Assembly: GCA_963846715.1 (NCBI GenBank)
Contig: CAWJXA010000008.1
Coordinates: forward strand, 434,001-498,000
From: Bog-257 sp963846715
GTDB lineage: Bacteria; Acidobacteriota; Terriglobia; Terriglobales; Acidobacteriaceae
Reading direction: 5' to 3'
Length of the DNA stretch: 64,000 nt
Part shown: one piece after another, positions 37,231 to 45,521 of the stretch
Position numbering within the stretch: position 1 is the first letter of the stretch
How the letters are laid out: the number at the start of each line of letters is the position of its first letter
Position numbers and translations under genes: made by a program
The notes under the pieces: model-generated
Seen by the model: only the letters and a program-made list of their open reading frames with translations
Told to the model about the DNA's origin: nothing
Database searches by the model: none

Positions 37231-37557
37231 ATGGGCTTCCGCGGTTCCAGCAACGATGCCAACTCACGTAAGGGCAAAGCTCCACCGCCCGACGACACGC
37301 ACCAGGAATCGGCTTACCTGAAGATGCTGGGCGAGAAGCAGCGTCCCGTGCGCATCAAGTTGATGGACGGTGAAGTGGTGCGGGGGTGGATCGAGTACTA
37401 CGACCGGCGGATGGTGCGTTTGACCCGCGACGGTGCGCCCAATCTATTTATCTTCAAGCACGAGATCTCCTACATTGCGGAGGACACGGGACGCAAGCCG
37501 CGTCCTGATGGCGGAGCGTCCGCGAAAGACGGCAATTCCGCAACCGGGTCCGAATGA
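37231..37557 (+). CDS. Hfq-like Sm-fold RNA-binding protein with disordered tails
   Basis: The central 60 residues (SAYLKMLGEKQRPVRIKLMD to FIFKHEISYIAED) follow the Hfq pattern: L-x2-L-x4-PV-x-I-x-L-x-(D/N)G-x3-G-x-IE-x-YD for Sm1 and the FKHEIS version of the Sm2 Y-K-H-A motif. Short polar tails of about 25 and 20 residues flank it. Hfq acts as an RNA chaperone hexamer. The ATG at 37231 (GAAGG upstream) is chosen instead of 37135 because the earlier stretch is unlike any Hfq. Its stop overlaps the suhB ATG (ATGA), so both genes are co-translated. Confidence 0.75.
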   Translation: MGFRGSSNDANSRKGKAPPPDDTHQESAYLKMLGEKQRPVRIKLMDGEVVRGWIEYYDRRMVRLTRDGAPNLFIFKHEISYIAEDTGRKPRPDGGASAKDGNSATGSE

Positions 37558-38384
37558 CGCAGTACCTGCCGGACGTAGAGGCGATTGCCCGCGAGGCCGG
37601 GGCGCTTCTCATGCGTTACTTCAACCACGTCACCATCGAGTACAAAGGCGATGTTGACCTGGTGACCGAAGCCGACCGCGCCTCGGAGAAGATGATTGTC
37701 GAGCGCTTGCTCGCCCGCTGGCCGGAAGACGGAATTGTGGGTGAAGAAGGCGCACGCAGCCATCCTGACGCCGAGTACCGCTGGTACATCGATCCCCTGG
37801 ACGGCACCACCAATTTTGCGCACGGCTATCCGGTGTTTTGCGTTTCAATTGCCTTGGTGCGCAAGGATGAGCAGCTCGAGGTAGGCGTGCTTTATGATCC
37901 GACACGCGACGAGATGTTTGCTGCCGAGCGCGGAGGGGGCGCGAGGCTGAATGGCGAGCCGATTCATGTTTCCAAGACCGCGAAGCTGGCAGAGTCGATT
38001 CTCGGGACCGGCTTTCCCAGCCACAAACGGCACAAGAACCCCAATATCCACTTCTATCACCAGATCACGCTGCGTTCGCACGGCGTGCGGCGTGCTGGAT
38101 CGGCGGCGCTCGACCTGGCGAACGTGGCCTGCGGACGCTACGATGGTTTCTGGGAATTCAATCTGAATCCGTGGGACACCGCAGCGGGCGTGCTTTTAGT
38201 TCAAGAAGCTGGGGGACGCGTGACGCGCTTTGACGGCTCGCCCTTCCGCCTGGACAGCCGCGAGGTAGTGGCGAGCAATGCACTAATCCATGACGAACTG
38301 ATGCACAACTTCGCGGAGATTTTTGCCGGTCGCGGGCTGGCAGAGCTACCGTCTCCGGTGGAATATGCAAAGTCGCGCAGCTAG
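37554..38384 (+). CDS. suhB: Inositol-1-monophosphatase (SuhB-like)
   Basis: A full IMPase: DLVTEADRASEKMIVERLL, GIVGEEGARS, YIDPLDGTTNFAHGYPVFCVSIAL (metal-binding IDPLDGT), GVRRAGSAALDLANVACGRYDGFWE and NPWDTAAGVLLVQEAGG. Length 276 is typical. Activity is hydrolysis of inositol monophosphate; E. coli SuhB also supports rRNA transcription antitermination. It overlaps the Hfq-like gene by four bases (ATGA), and that RNA-related company is notable. It ends convergently with purU. Confidence 0.93.
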   Translation: MTQYLPDVEAIAREAGALLMRYFNHVTIEYKGDVDLVTEADRASEKMIVERLLARWPEDGIVGEEGARSHPDAEYRWYIDPLDGTTNFAHGYPVFCVSIALVRKDEQLEVGVLYDPTRDEMFAAERGGGARLNGEPIHVSKTAKLAESILGTGFPSHKRHKNPNIHFYHQITLRSHGVRRAGSAALDLANVACGRYDGFWEFNLNPWDTAAGVLLVQEAGGRVTRFDGSPFRLDSREVVASNALIHDELMHNFAEIFAGRGLAELPSPVEYAKSRS

Positions 38385-38408
38385 CTTCCCGCCGATTGAC
38401 GAGCATCC

Positions 38409-39338
38409 TTAATTGAACACGATCGTCCTGCTTCCGGAGATGAGAACTCGATTCTCCAAGTGCCAGCGTACGGCGCGCGACAGAACCACCTTTTCCAAAT
38501 CACGACCCTTCTGAATCAGGTCGCCAATCCGGTCGCGATGTGAGATGCGGACAACATCCTGTTCGATGATCGGGCCTTGATCCAGGTCTGCGGTCACATA
38601 GTGGCTGGTGGCGCCGATCAACTTGACTCCGCGCTCGAAGGCCTGATGATAGGGCTTCGCACCCACGAACGCCGGAAGGAAGGAGTGGTGGATGTTGAGA
38701 ATGCGCCACTCAAATTGCTTAACGAATTCCGGCGATAGAATTTGCATGTAGCGAGCCAGCACGATCAGATCGACGTTGTATTGGCCAAGAACTGCAAGTA
38801 TTTCCTGTTCAGTCTCGGCCTTCTCCTTGCCAACGACCGCAAGAAACGGAATCTTATAAAAGTCGGCCAGCCGCCCAGCACTCGTGTGATTGCTACAGAT
38901 GACGGATATTTCGCAACCCAGTTCGCCGTTGTGATGGCGATAAAGCAGGTCAGCCAGGCAGTGATCGTAGTTAGAGACCAGGATAGCGACCCGGGGCCGA
39001 TGATCGGAGAGGGCGAGCCGATACTTCATCAAGAAGCGGTTGGCCACATGGTGGAAATGCGTTTCGAACTCAGCTAATGGCAGGTCGAAGCCGTCCAGGT
39101 CCCACTCCAGACGTGAAAAGAACACACCTGATCCATTGTCGGGATGATCGTCGGAATGGAGAATTCCGCCGTGATGTGCGGTGATGAAATTGGAGATTGC
39201 AGCCACTACGCCTTGCCGGGCCAGCATTCCCGGACAACTGAGAAGCAAAACCGCAGTTTTCATCTGCCGATCCGTCCCTGGCGCAATGGGGAAATTATCG
39301 CATTCCAGGGGGCGAGCAAGAACCGGCTGCGCTGTCAT
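38409..39338 (-). CDS. purU: Formyltetrahydrofolate deformylase PurU
   Basis: The N-terminal ACT domain (TAVLLLSCPGMLARQGVVAAIS, HHGGILHSDDHPD) is followed by the formyltransferase-fold domain: RVAILVSNYDHCLADLLYRHHN, GCEISVICSNHTSAGRLADFY, LARYMQILSPEF, then ILNIHHSFLPAFVGAKPYHQAF with catalytic His and a downstream HYVTADLDQGPIIEQDVVRI (catalytic Asp). It hydrolyses 10-formyl-THF to formate and THF. Met at 39263 (MKTAVLLL) is the likelier start, giving 284 residues; the longer frame to 39338 adds 25 residues without homology. Confidence 0.93.
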   Translation of the reverse strand: MTAQPVLARPLECDNFPIAPGTDRQMKTAVLLLSCPGMLARQGVVAAISNFITAHHGGILHSDDHPDNGSGVFFSRLEWDLDGFDLPLAEFETHFHHVANRFLMKYRLALSDHRPRVAILVSNYDHCLADLLYRHHNGELGCEISVICSNHTSAGRLADFYKIPFLAVVGKEKAETEQEILAVLGQYNVDLIVLARYMQILSPEFVKQFEWRILNIHHSFLPAFVGAKPYHQAFERGVKLIGATSHYVTADLDQGPIIEQDVVRISHRDRIGDLIQKGRDLEKVVLSRAVRWHLENRVLISGSRTIVFN

Positions 39339-39376
39339 CCGTTAGAATACTGTCAGATCGCCTATGAGGTGACCCC

Positions 39377-39961
39377 ATGTATCGCGCCAGTTGCGGCTTG
39401 CTGTTTTATTTGTTCCTGCTATCGGCGGGTGCGTTCGCCCAAGAGAACCGGGTCGTTCTGGTGGGCGTGCCGCTCATGAAAAATGCCGCGACTCGAAGTG
39501 TGCCCGGCAACCTTGAGCGCGACCGGCTGGTCAGCGACTTGAATCAGCAGAAGCCTGACAAAAAACAGCACCTGGCCGTAAAAGGTGTGCCGCTCGAGGG
39601 CACCACTGCGGACGAGGTCGCCGAGGAGGCCAAGCAGAAGAAATGTGACTTCGTGGTCTACACGACACTGATTGAGCTGAGCACCCCTTCCGATCCCTAC
39701 CAGCGCACGCGCACGCCCGGCACTATTCAAACCAACCCGGGCGGGGTGTGGAACAATCCGGCGGGCCAAGCTGTGGACCCGGAATACCGGGCCACGGTGG
39801 AGTACAAGCTCTACCGGGCCGATGGCACGCCCGTCTCGGGTGCTCCCTTCACTAACCAGCAAGCCACCATGGAGACGGAGGTCGTGGCCCAGGTCATGAG
39901 CCGCATCGCCTCCCGAGTCTTTTCCGAAGTCAAGAAAGGCGCACCGGCATTCCGGGAATAG
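39377..39961 (+). CDS. Small secreted protein of an uncharacterised family
   Basis: A signal peptide (GLLFYLFLLSAGAFAQ) precedes NRVVLVGVPLMKNA, a segment LERDRLVSDLNQQKP, KGVPLEGTTADEVAEEAKQKKCDFVVYTTLIEL, then DPEYRATVEYKLYRADG and a C-terminal amphipathic helix (VVAQVMSRIASRVFSEV). The blocks VxVGV, L-x3-L, VPL and A-x4-CD(F/Y)VV recur at 40285 and in the C-terminal part of 18130-19528. Function is unknown; a lipid- or ligand-binding envelope protein is possible. Start ATG 39377 follows CTATGAGGTGACC, with GAGGTG as RBS. Confidence 0.7.
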   Translation: MYRASCGLLFYLFLLSAGAFAQENRVVLVGVPLMKNAATRSVPGNLERDRLVSDLNQQKPDKKQHLAVKGVPLEGTTADEVAEEAKQKKCDFVVYTTLIELSTPSDPYQRTRTPGTIQTNPGGVWNNPAGQAVDPEYRATVEYKLYRADGTPVSGAPFTNQQATMETEVVAQVMSRIASRVFSEVKKGAPAFRE

Positions 39962-40080
39962 GAATTCCGATTTTTTTGTTCCTGGATTGCGCTACTCTTG
40001 CGCGGATAAGAGTGTCTACTAGATTGGTAGAAATGTCAGTAGCGTCTCAGTTTGAAGCTGGGAAAGACGATGTAGGTAGA

Positions 40081-40212
40081 GCGGGCCTTCAGGCCCGCAT
40101 CCGAACGTAATGAGAATCCGGTGCCTTTAGGCACGGCACAACCAGGCTCGCGCCGCCCCTGCCGGGGCTCCCCCTCGAAGAGAACTGGCTTGACGCGAAC
40201 CTGAAGGTTCGC
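40081..40212. repeat. Cluster of palindromic REP-like hairpins
   Basis: Three perfect hairpins lie in this gap: GCGGGCCTTCAGGCCCGC at 40081-40098, GTGCCTTTAGGCAC at 40121-40134, and GCGAACCTGAAGGTTCGC at 40195-40212. Stems differ but the core is always CCT-(2 nt)-AGG. They lie among AT-rich noncoding sequence between two related secreted-protein genes. Confidence 0.75.
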
Positions 40213-40284
40213 TCTACCGAGGTTCACAAATCAAAATTTCAAACTGAGACACTACCGAAGAGTCCGTCAGCTTGGGAGGCTCTG

Positions 40285-40845
40285 ATGAAATGCACAGTGC
40301 CGCGCTGCCTTCTTGCCTTCCTGATGATGTTGCCCTCCATCGCGCTCGCTCAACAAGTGCGCGTGGTACGCGTCGGAGTGGTTGTCGAGCAATACCTCGA
40401 CCAGACGACCCGGGTCAATTGGACTGAGAACGCTCGGTGGCAACGTGATCTGCTGGTCACTTACCTCAATCAGCATAAGCCCCCCAAAGCTGGCCCATTC
40501 AAGTTGCAGGCGGTTCCGCTTACCACAATGACGTCCGGCGGTATCGAGGCCCAGGTGCGTGAAATGGGCTGCGAGTACGTCGTCCAGGTTTGGTACCGAA
40601 GCTCGGCGGTTCACGGCCCCGAGGACTCCCCGGTTTACACTGCCGAGGACTCCTTTCAGGCGGGACCGGGCCCATCCGGATATCAGGGCCGGTTTAGCTA
40701 TTCCGTAGGGTATTTGGTGTTGAGAGGTGCCGACAACAAGTGGCTCGCGGGTGACTCCTACACTCAATTCCAGCCGCAATCGGCGCCGGCCATGCTCGTC
40801 ATGAGCAGCGTCTACGACGCGATCGTGAAGGCAGCTACCCCGTAA
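40285..40845 (+). CDS. Small secreted protein, paralogue of the one at 39377
   Basis: Signal peptide LLAFLMMLPSIALAQQ, then VRVVRVGVVVEQYLDQTT, DLLVTYLNQHKPPKAG, FKLQAVPLTTMTSGG, and EAQVREMGCEYVVQVWYR, followed by a variable tail (DSPVYTAEDSFQ, YLVLRGADNKWLAGDSYTQF). Block order and spacing match the gene at 39377 despite low identity, so a tandem duplication with later divergence is likely. The two are separated by the hairpin cluster. Function unknown. Confidence 0.7.
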   Translation: MKCTVPRCLLAFLMMLPSIALAQQVRVVRVGVVVEQYLDQTTRVNWTENARWQRDLLVTYLNQHKPPKAGPFKLQAVPLTTMTSGGIEAQVREMGCEYVVQVWYRSSAVHGPEDSPVYTAEDSFQAGPGPSGYQGRFSYSVGYLVLRGADNKWLAGDSYTQFQPQSAPAMLVMSSVYDAIVKAATP

Positions 40846-40934
40846 CCTCGGAATGTCGGTATTCGGTGCGCCTGATCTCGGCAATCGCTTTCCATATCCG
40901 AGTATGGCGAGAATTTCTGCGGTAAAATTACACA

Positions 40935-42971
40935 GTGAATAATTCGTTGTTGAACCGCACCGTTTCCAAGCGCCCCGACATGGTCCGTCTCGAAGGGCGC
41001 ATTCTATTCCTCACCGAAGATCCTGAACTCATCAAGCGGCAGCTCGCAGGCGAAGATCTGCCTTGGGACACGCAACATCCTGAGCGCAATCCTAAGCTGC
41101 GCGATGATATCTCCACCGACGAGATTACTCCCGCGCATATCTGCTTCTTCTTCGACGAAACGTTAGGGGAATTTCCGTATACCGGCCTGAAGTGCGGCAA
41201 CGAACTGCCCATTAAGCGCGGCGATGTGAAGCGCGGCGGATTCGTATGTGCGGTGAGCGGCAAGCGGCGGGGCAAGGGATCGAGCCGGGAACAGTCGCCC
41301 TATGCCGAGATGTCGGCGGGGATCAAACTGGTGATCGCGGAAAATATCGAGCGCATCTACAAGCAGAACTGCCAGAATCTTGGCGTGCTGACGGCGACTG
41401 ACTTCAGCCTGATTGACAAGGTCCGCAGCGGCGAGGAAATTCCGCTGACCGAGTTCACCGAGGGCGAAGACGAGATCACGCGCCAGGTGATTGAATATGG
41501 CGGCCTCTTCCCGTTCAATGTGGCTCGCTTGCAAGGGAAGGTTTTCCTGCCGCCCATCCATACCAAGCCGCGCCCCATGACCATCGCGGAAAAGATCTTC
41601 GCGCGGCACATGGTGCATGGCGCGAATCAGGTAGGCGTGGAGTCAGTCAAGCCGGGTGACACTGGTTTCGCGCGTACCGATCTGCGCTTCAGCCATGAAT
41701 ATGTCACGCCAATGGCGGCAATTTTCTTCGAGCATTTTCTAGGCAAGGACGCGCCGGTTACCGACGCCAGCACGATCATGTTCTTCCGCGATCACCTCAC
41801 GTTCCTGGATGAAGTGCTCTCGGAGGAGAAGCGCAAGATGGGCCTGCTGGACCTGGCGACGCAGTTGAAGTTGAAGCAGGAAGACTTCGCCAAGTCGCGC
41901 GGCATCAAACTGCACGGCGAACTGCGCGACCGCAAAGGCTCGGAAGGAATTTGCCACTCGATCGTGACCGAAAGCTACGCCCTGCCGGGACAGCTCAACG
42001 TCGGCTCCGATTCGCACACGCCTCACGTGGGCGCGATGGGGTGCGTGGCCTTCGGCATTGGCACCACCGACGTCTTCAATTCGTGGTTCACCAAAGATGT
42101 TCGCGTGAAGGTGCCCGAATCGGTGAAGGTCATTATTCGCGGCAAAAAGCGGGGGAACGCCACCGCGAAAGATTTCATCCTGAAGCTGCTGTCGCTGGAA
42201 TACATTCGCAGCGGCAAAGCGCTCGCGAAAGTAATTGAATATTCCGGCGAAGCCATTGAGGCGCTCGGAGTGGACGAACGCGCCACCATGACTAATATGG
42301 CGGCGGAGATTGGCGGATTCACCGGCATCGTGGCGCCCGATCAGAAGGTGGTTGAGTTTCTGATGGAACGGCGCGGGATGAGCGAAAACGAAGCCGCGAC
42401 GCTGGTCGAAGGTCTGTATAGCGATCCCGACGCGCACTACGCGCATGTGATCGAGCTTGACGCCGCGGAAATCTACCCCATGATCGCGACCCCCGGCGAT
42501 CCTGGCAATGGCAAGTTCGTGCGCGAACTGAACACGCCTGTCCTCGTTGAGATCGCTTACGGCGGCACCTGTACCGCCGGCAAGAATGAAGACATGGACA
42601 TGTACGCGCGGGTGCTGAGCGATGCCCTAAAGCAAGGCCGGCGCGTGGCGGACAGTTGCAAGTTCTATCTGCAATTTGGATCGCAGGAGACCCGCGAGTA
42701 CTGCGTACGCAAGGGCTATCTCGACATCTTCCAGAAGGCGGGCGCGCACGTGATTGAGCCCAGCTGTGGCGCTTGCATCAACGCGGGACCTGGTGTTTCC
42801 ACGCGTCCTGACCAGGTTGTAATCAGCGCGCAGAACCGGAACTTCCCGGGACGCAGCGGGCCGGGACAGATGTATCTGGCCAGCCCGTTAACGGTAGCGG
42901 CCAGCGCCGTCGCGGGCTACATCGTGGAGTACGAACCGGCAAGCGAGCGCGAGCCCGCGCATGCGGCCTGA
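40935..42971 (+). CDS. Aconitase-family protein with swivel domain at the N-terminus
   Basis: The first ~150 residues contain the LeuD/aconitase swivel motif (DDISTDEITPAHICFFFDE, SGKRRGKGSSREQSPYAEM). The rest is the large LeuC/aconitase part: PMTIAEKIFARHMVHGAN, NVGSDSHTPHVGAMGCVAFGIGTTDV, GGTCTAGKNEDMDMYARVL and EPSCGACINAGPGVSTRP. The latter Cys residues fit the 4Fe-4S ligands. The order swivel-then-catalytic is the reverse of AcnA and the LeuC-LeuD arrangement and recalls AcnB without its HEAT domain. Whether it is aconitase, isopropylmalate or another hydro-lyase cannot be told. GTG 40935 start is tentative; the RBS is weak. Confidence 0.85.
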   Translation: MNNSLLNRTVSKRPDMVRLEGRILFLTEDPELIKRQLAGEDLPWDTQHPERNPKLRDDISTDEITPAHICFFFDETLGEFPYTGLKCGNELPIKRGDVKRGGFVCAVSGKRRGKGSSREQSPYAEMSAGIKLVIAENIERIYKQNCQNLGVLTATDFSLIDKVRSGEEIPLTEFTEGEDEITRQVIEYGGLFPFNVARLQGKVFLPPIHTKPRPMTIAEKIFARHMVHGANQVGVESVKPGDTGFARTDLRFSHEYVTPMAAIFFEHFLGKDAPVTDASTIMFFRDHLTFLDEVLSEEKRKMGLLDLATQLKLKQEDFAKSRGIKLHGELRDRKGSEGICHSIVTESYALPGQLNVGSDSHTPHVGAMGCVAFGIGTTDVFNSWFTKDVRVKVPESVKVIIRGKKRGNATAKDFILKLLSLEYIRSGKALAKVIEYSGEAIEALGVDERATMTNMAAEIGGFTGIVAPDQKVVEFLMERRGMSENEAATLVEGLYSDPDAHYAHVIELDAAEIYPMIATPGDPGNGKFVRELNTPVLVEIAYGGTCTAGKNEDMDMYARVLSDALKQGRRVADSCKFYLQFGSQETREYCVRKGYLDIFQKAGAHVIEPSCGACINAGPGVSTRPDQVVISAQNRNFPGRSGPGQMYLASPLTVAASAVAGYIVEYEPASEREPAHAA

Positions 42972-43031
42972 GGTCTTGGACGCCCCCGTCACGGTCGTGT
43001 CATAAATACATGAAGATCAATGCGGCAAAAA

Positions 43032-43059
43032 GCCCGCCCCGGCATACGCCAAGGCGGGC
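43032..43059. terminator. Bidirectional intrinsic terminator between convergent genes
   Basis: GCCCGCC (43032-43038) and GGCGGGC (43053-43059) form a 7-bp GC stem with a 14-nt loop. The plus strand continues ATTCTTTT and the minus strand ends in CTTTTTG. It lies between the aconitase-family gene (stop 42971) and the minus-strand protease-like gene (stop 43086). Confidence 0.8.
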
Positions 43060-43085
43060 ATTCTTTTGGATGTGCTGCGTGCCGG

Positions 43086-44420
43086 TTACTTTGCCCCGTA
43101 GCCGACTGGACTGCCGATGCCAGTACAGAAATCCCAACCGCTTCCCGCTGTATAAGCCAGGTACGGTCCACAGTTTCCTTTGGTGATATCGGTAAAGTCA
43201 GCGGGGTTACTGCGACTGGCGTACATCAAGCCAAGCTCAATGGCGGTCGTACTGTGAAATTGTCCGGCGGCGTTGACTATGCCTGCCCAGGAGGCAGCGC
43301 CTGGAGCGGTACCGCCCACCACATACCAAGACGGGTAATACTCGCCCAGATACTGATAGCTGTCCCACACCCACATGCCGGTGGTGATATTGGCGTCAAA
43401 AGCGACATCGGGTACACCGCGCGCCGAACCCACGATGGTCGAAATCCCGCTTTGGAAGGACGGACGCGGCTCGTATAAACTCTTGCCGCCGGTGGGAACT
43501 TGCCAAGCGACTTCCCCTGCAAAAGCACCCGTGGTGGGATTGCGAGTGACACCGGTACCACCCACACAGATTGCGTTGGGAGATGCACAGGGATAGGTGA
43601 CACCCGAAGAGGTTCCGAGCGCCGGTTCGTAGAATTCATTACCGACGGCGGTGACGTAAACGACCCCTGAAGTGGTAAAGTTCTGATCGCATGTCGCCTC
43701 ATCGGATTCTTCCGGGAAGGCGGAACTGGTAATAACTTCGCCCCTGCCAGTGCCTCCGGTGCAGGTTGTATGGCCGCAGAGAATTAGATTGTTCGCAATG
43801 CTGACCGACTCCATCAGATCGATCAAATCGTTGGACTCAGCTTCTACCAGATAAATCTTGGCGTTGGGCGCCATAGCGTGGGCCCACTCGACCTCAGTGA
43901 TCTCGATCAACTCTCCCAAGCCTTCGTAGTCAGGCGGAGGTGGAAATCCAGTTTCATAAACTACTTGGAACTGGCTGGTGGAAAACGGCAGGCCAAATTG
44001 CGCCGAGAAGTAGGCAAGGTCGGGTCCGGCATAGGGGTCGTCGTAGGGCTCAACAATCGCGATGGAGCGGCTGCCGCCTGTCGGGTTGGTGGTAACGGTG
44101 TTGGGATTGCAACCCGCGACCGGCGTTACCAGGCTATAGACACAAGCGAGTGAGGCCGGCGTCTCAAAGAAGTATCCGGCAAAGGGGGGACTTCCAACCG
44201 GGAGATCGCCTCCGGACTTGAAGCGCTGATAGACGTCGAGATTGGATTTGACGCGAACCTGAGGACCTTGGGGGGATCTGGAATCGGCTTTGGCGCCATC
44301 CAGGCCCTCCATGGCAGTCCTGCCAATGTGTCGGGTGGGAAAGCAATTTTGCGCGGTCGCCGGCGTAATGCAGCCGGCAAGCAGAAGGGTCGTAATCGCC
44401 AACGAAAGTGGGCGTCTCAT
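43086..44420 (-). CDS. Secreted sedolisin/subtilisin-fold protein, probably catalytically dead
   Basis: A signal peptide (AITTLLLAGCITPATA) precedes a serine peptidase-like fold: RSIAIVEPYDDPYAGPDLAYF, ITEVEWAHAMAPNAKIYLVEA, SGVVYVTAVGNEFYEPALGTSSG, ICVGGTGVTRNP, GVPDVAFDANI and YVVGGTAPGAASWAGIVNAAG. Active sedolisins carry Gly-Thr-Ser near the last block; here the nucleophile position is Ala (GGTAPG). The sedolisin Glu/Asp and oxyanion Asp positions also appear changed (ITEVEWAH, AVGNEF). It lacks a long pro-domain. A binding or regulatory role seems likelier than proteolysis. A GCAACGG-AAA-CCGTTGC hairpin lies in its upstream leader. Confidence 0.75.
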   Translation of the reverse strand: MRRPLSLAITTLLLAGCITPATAQNCFPTRHIGRTAMEGLDGAKADSRSPQGPQVRVKSNLDVYQRFKSGGDLPVGSPPFAGYFFETPASLACVYSLVTPVAGCNPNTVTTNPTGGSRSIAIVEPYDDPYAGPDLAYFSAQFGLPFSTSQFQVVYETGFPPPPDYEGLGELIEITEVEWAHAMAPNAKIYLVEAESNDLIDLMESVSIANNLILCGHTTCTGGTGRGEVITSSAFPEESDEATCDQNFTTSGVVYVTAVGNEFYEPALGTSSGVTYPCASPNAICVGGTGVTRNPTTGAFAGEVAWQVPTGGKSLYEPRPSFQSGISTIVGSARGVPDVAFDANITTGMWVWDSYQYLGEYYPSWYVVGGTAPGAASWAGIVNAAGQFHSTTAIELGLMYASRSNPADFTDITKGNCGPYLAYTAGSGWDFCTGIGSPVGYGAK

Positions 44421-44791
44421 TTAGTAACTCCTTGTAGTGAGGGTTTGGTCTGGGGCTGGTTTCCCAAAGCGACTGGTACGATACCCTTAGTCCTTCCAGA
44501 AGGCAACGGTTTCCGTTGCATGCCGCGAGCGGGAACGACGCGTGCAAAGGCCTAGATGCCCAGGCTCGCCTGATGTTGGGAATGGCAAGTTCTTCATGGC
44601 GTGAGGGATATCGGCAACGGAGGAGACCGGCCAGCCGGGCAGGCCTGGGTTGTTGTGTGTGCTGAATTTCGTAAAACTGACAGAGTGAAACAGCCAGGCG
44701 AGTGCCAAGCCGCTGCGGTTTTTGATACTATCGTTACATACCGCTCTGATCGAAATTTCTCCATTCGATAGGTAAGGGGAGACACGGTTTT
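44421..44791. other. Gap between divergent protease-like and ferredoxin genes
   Basis: Only the hairpin GCAACGG-TTT-CCGTTGC (about 44503-44519) stands out. No coding frame is convincing. The right end carries the ferredoxin ribosome-binding site (AAGGGGAGACACGG). Confidence 0.4.
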
Positions 44792-45052
44792 ATGGCATAT
44801 GTAATCGCGGAACCTTGCATCAACACGAAGGACACAGCCTGCGTCGACGCTTGTCCGGTGGACTGCATCCACCCCAAGAAAGACAGCGACAAGTTCGCGA
44901 CCGAGGAGATGCTGTACATTGATCCGGTGGAGTGCATTGATTGCGGCGCCTGTGTGCCGGTGTGTCCGGTTTCGGCGATATTTGCGCTGGACGATCTGCC
45001 GGAAAAGTGGAAAGAGTACACCGAGCGCAACGCCAAGTATTTTGGGCGCTAA
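44792..45052 (+). CDS. 7Fe/8Fe ferredoxin
   Basis: An 86-residue protein with two iron-sulfur sites: AEPCINTKDTACVDACPVDCIHP near the N-terminus and ECIDCGACVPVCPVSAIF in the middle, spaced like the 3Fe-4S plus 4Fe-4S ferredoxins of the FdxA type. It is a soluble electron carrier. The C-terminal tail (LPEKWKEYTERNAKYFGR) is typical. RBS GGGGAG precedes ATG 44792. A terminator follows at 45072-45099. The partner oxidoreductase is not in the window. Confidence 0.93.
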   Translation: MAYVIAEPCINTKDTACVDACPVDCIHPKKDSDKFATEEMLYIDPVECIDCGACVPVCPVSAIFALDDLPEKWKEYTERNAKYFGR

Positions 45053-45071
45053 TTGTAAGCGAGTTGTAGCG

Positions 45072-45099
45072 AGGCGCACCGTGCAGGCGCGCCTTTTTT
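45072..45099 (+). terminator. Intrinsic terminator after ferredoxin
   Basis: AGGCGC (45072-45077) pairs with GCGCCT (45089-45094) around an 11-nt loop, then TTTTTG follows. It lies 20 bases beyond the ferredoxin stop. Confidence 0.75.
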
Positions 45100-45215
45100 G
45101 TTGGCTGGCAACGATTTGAAGGGGCGCGGCGTCAGCCTCTGGCAAGACGTTAAGCATCGGAGTCCCTCGGCGGCTAAACAGGCCGCGGAAAAACTCGGAA
45201 AAGCAAACTCCTCGC

Positions 45216-45273
45216 GGGCTGAAGCCCATTCGAAGTGACAAAAATAAATGACTTATCGGCACGACTAAAGTCG
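45216..45273. repeat. REP-like hairpins in a gene-free gap
   Basis: GGGCTGAAGCCC (45216-45227) and CGACTAAAGTCG (45262-45273) are perfect palindromes with 2-nt centres. The surrounding gap 45100-45521 has no convincing gene. TATCGGCACG before the second hairpin and CGCCCTGACACAAA after it recur with the hairpin at 63148-63167. Confidence 0.65.
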
Positions 45274-45521
45274 CGCCCTGACACAAACCATGGACTAATC
45301 CAGTTTTTCAGCAACCTCTTAAGCCGTGAGAGTTTTAAGACATACGGACGGCCTGAAGCTTTTCCCAGCACTCCGCCTCGGGCTGCGTGCTGGGCTAGAC
45401 TGAGTCGCCCCTGCGCGGCTGGTTTTCTTGTTGCTCTATACCACCATCGCACCCGAAGGCTAGTTCTCGCGCACTCACTGAAGGCGTTCCCCTTCTAAAG
45501 CCAGACTCGGTCACAACGGCC

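Noticed and set aside
44430..44560. c-di-GMP riboswitch in front of the sedolisin-like gene
   Set aside because: A hairpin is present but the conserved GEMM words were not found.
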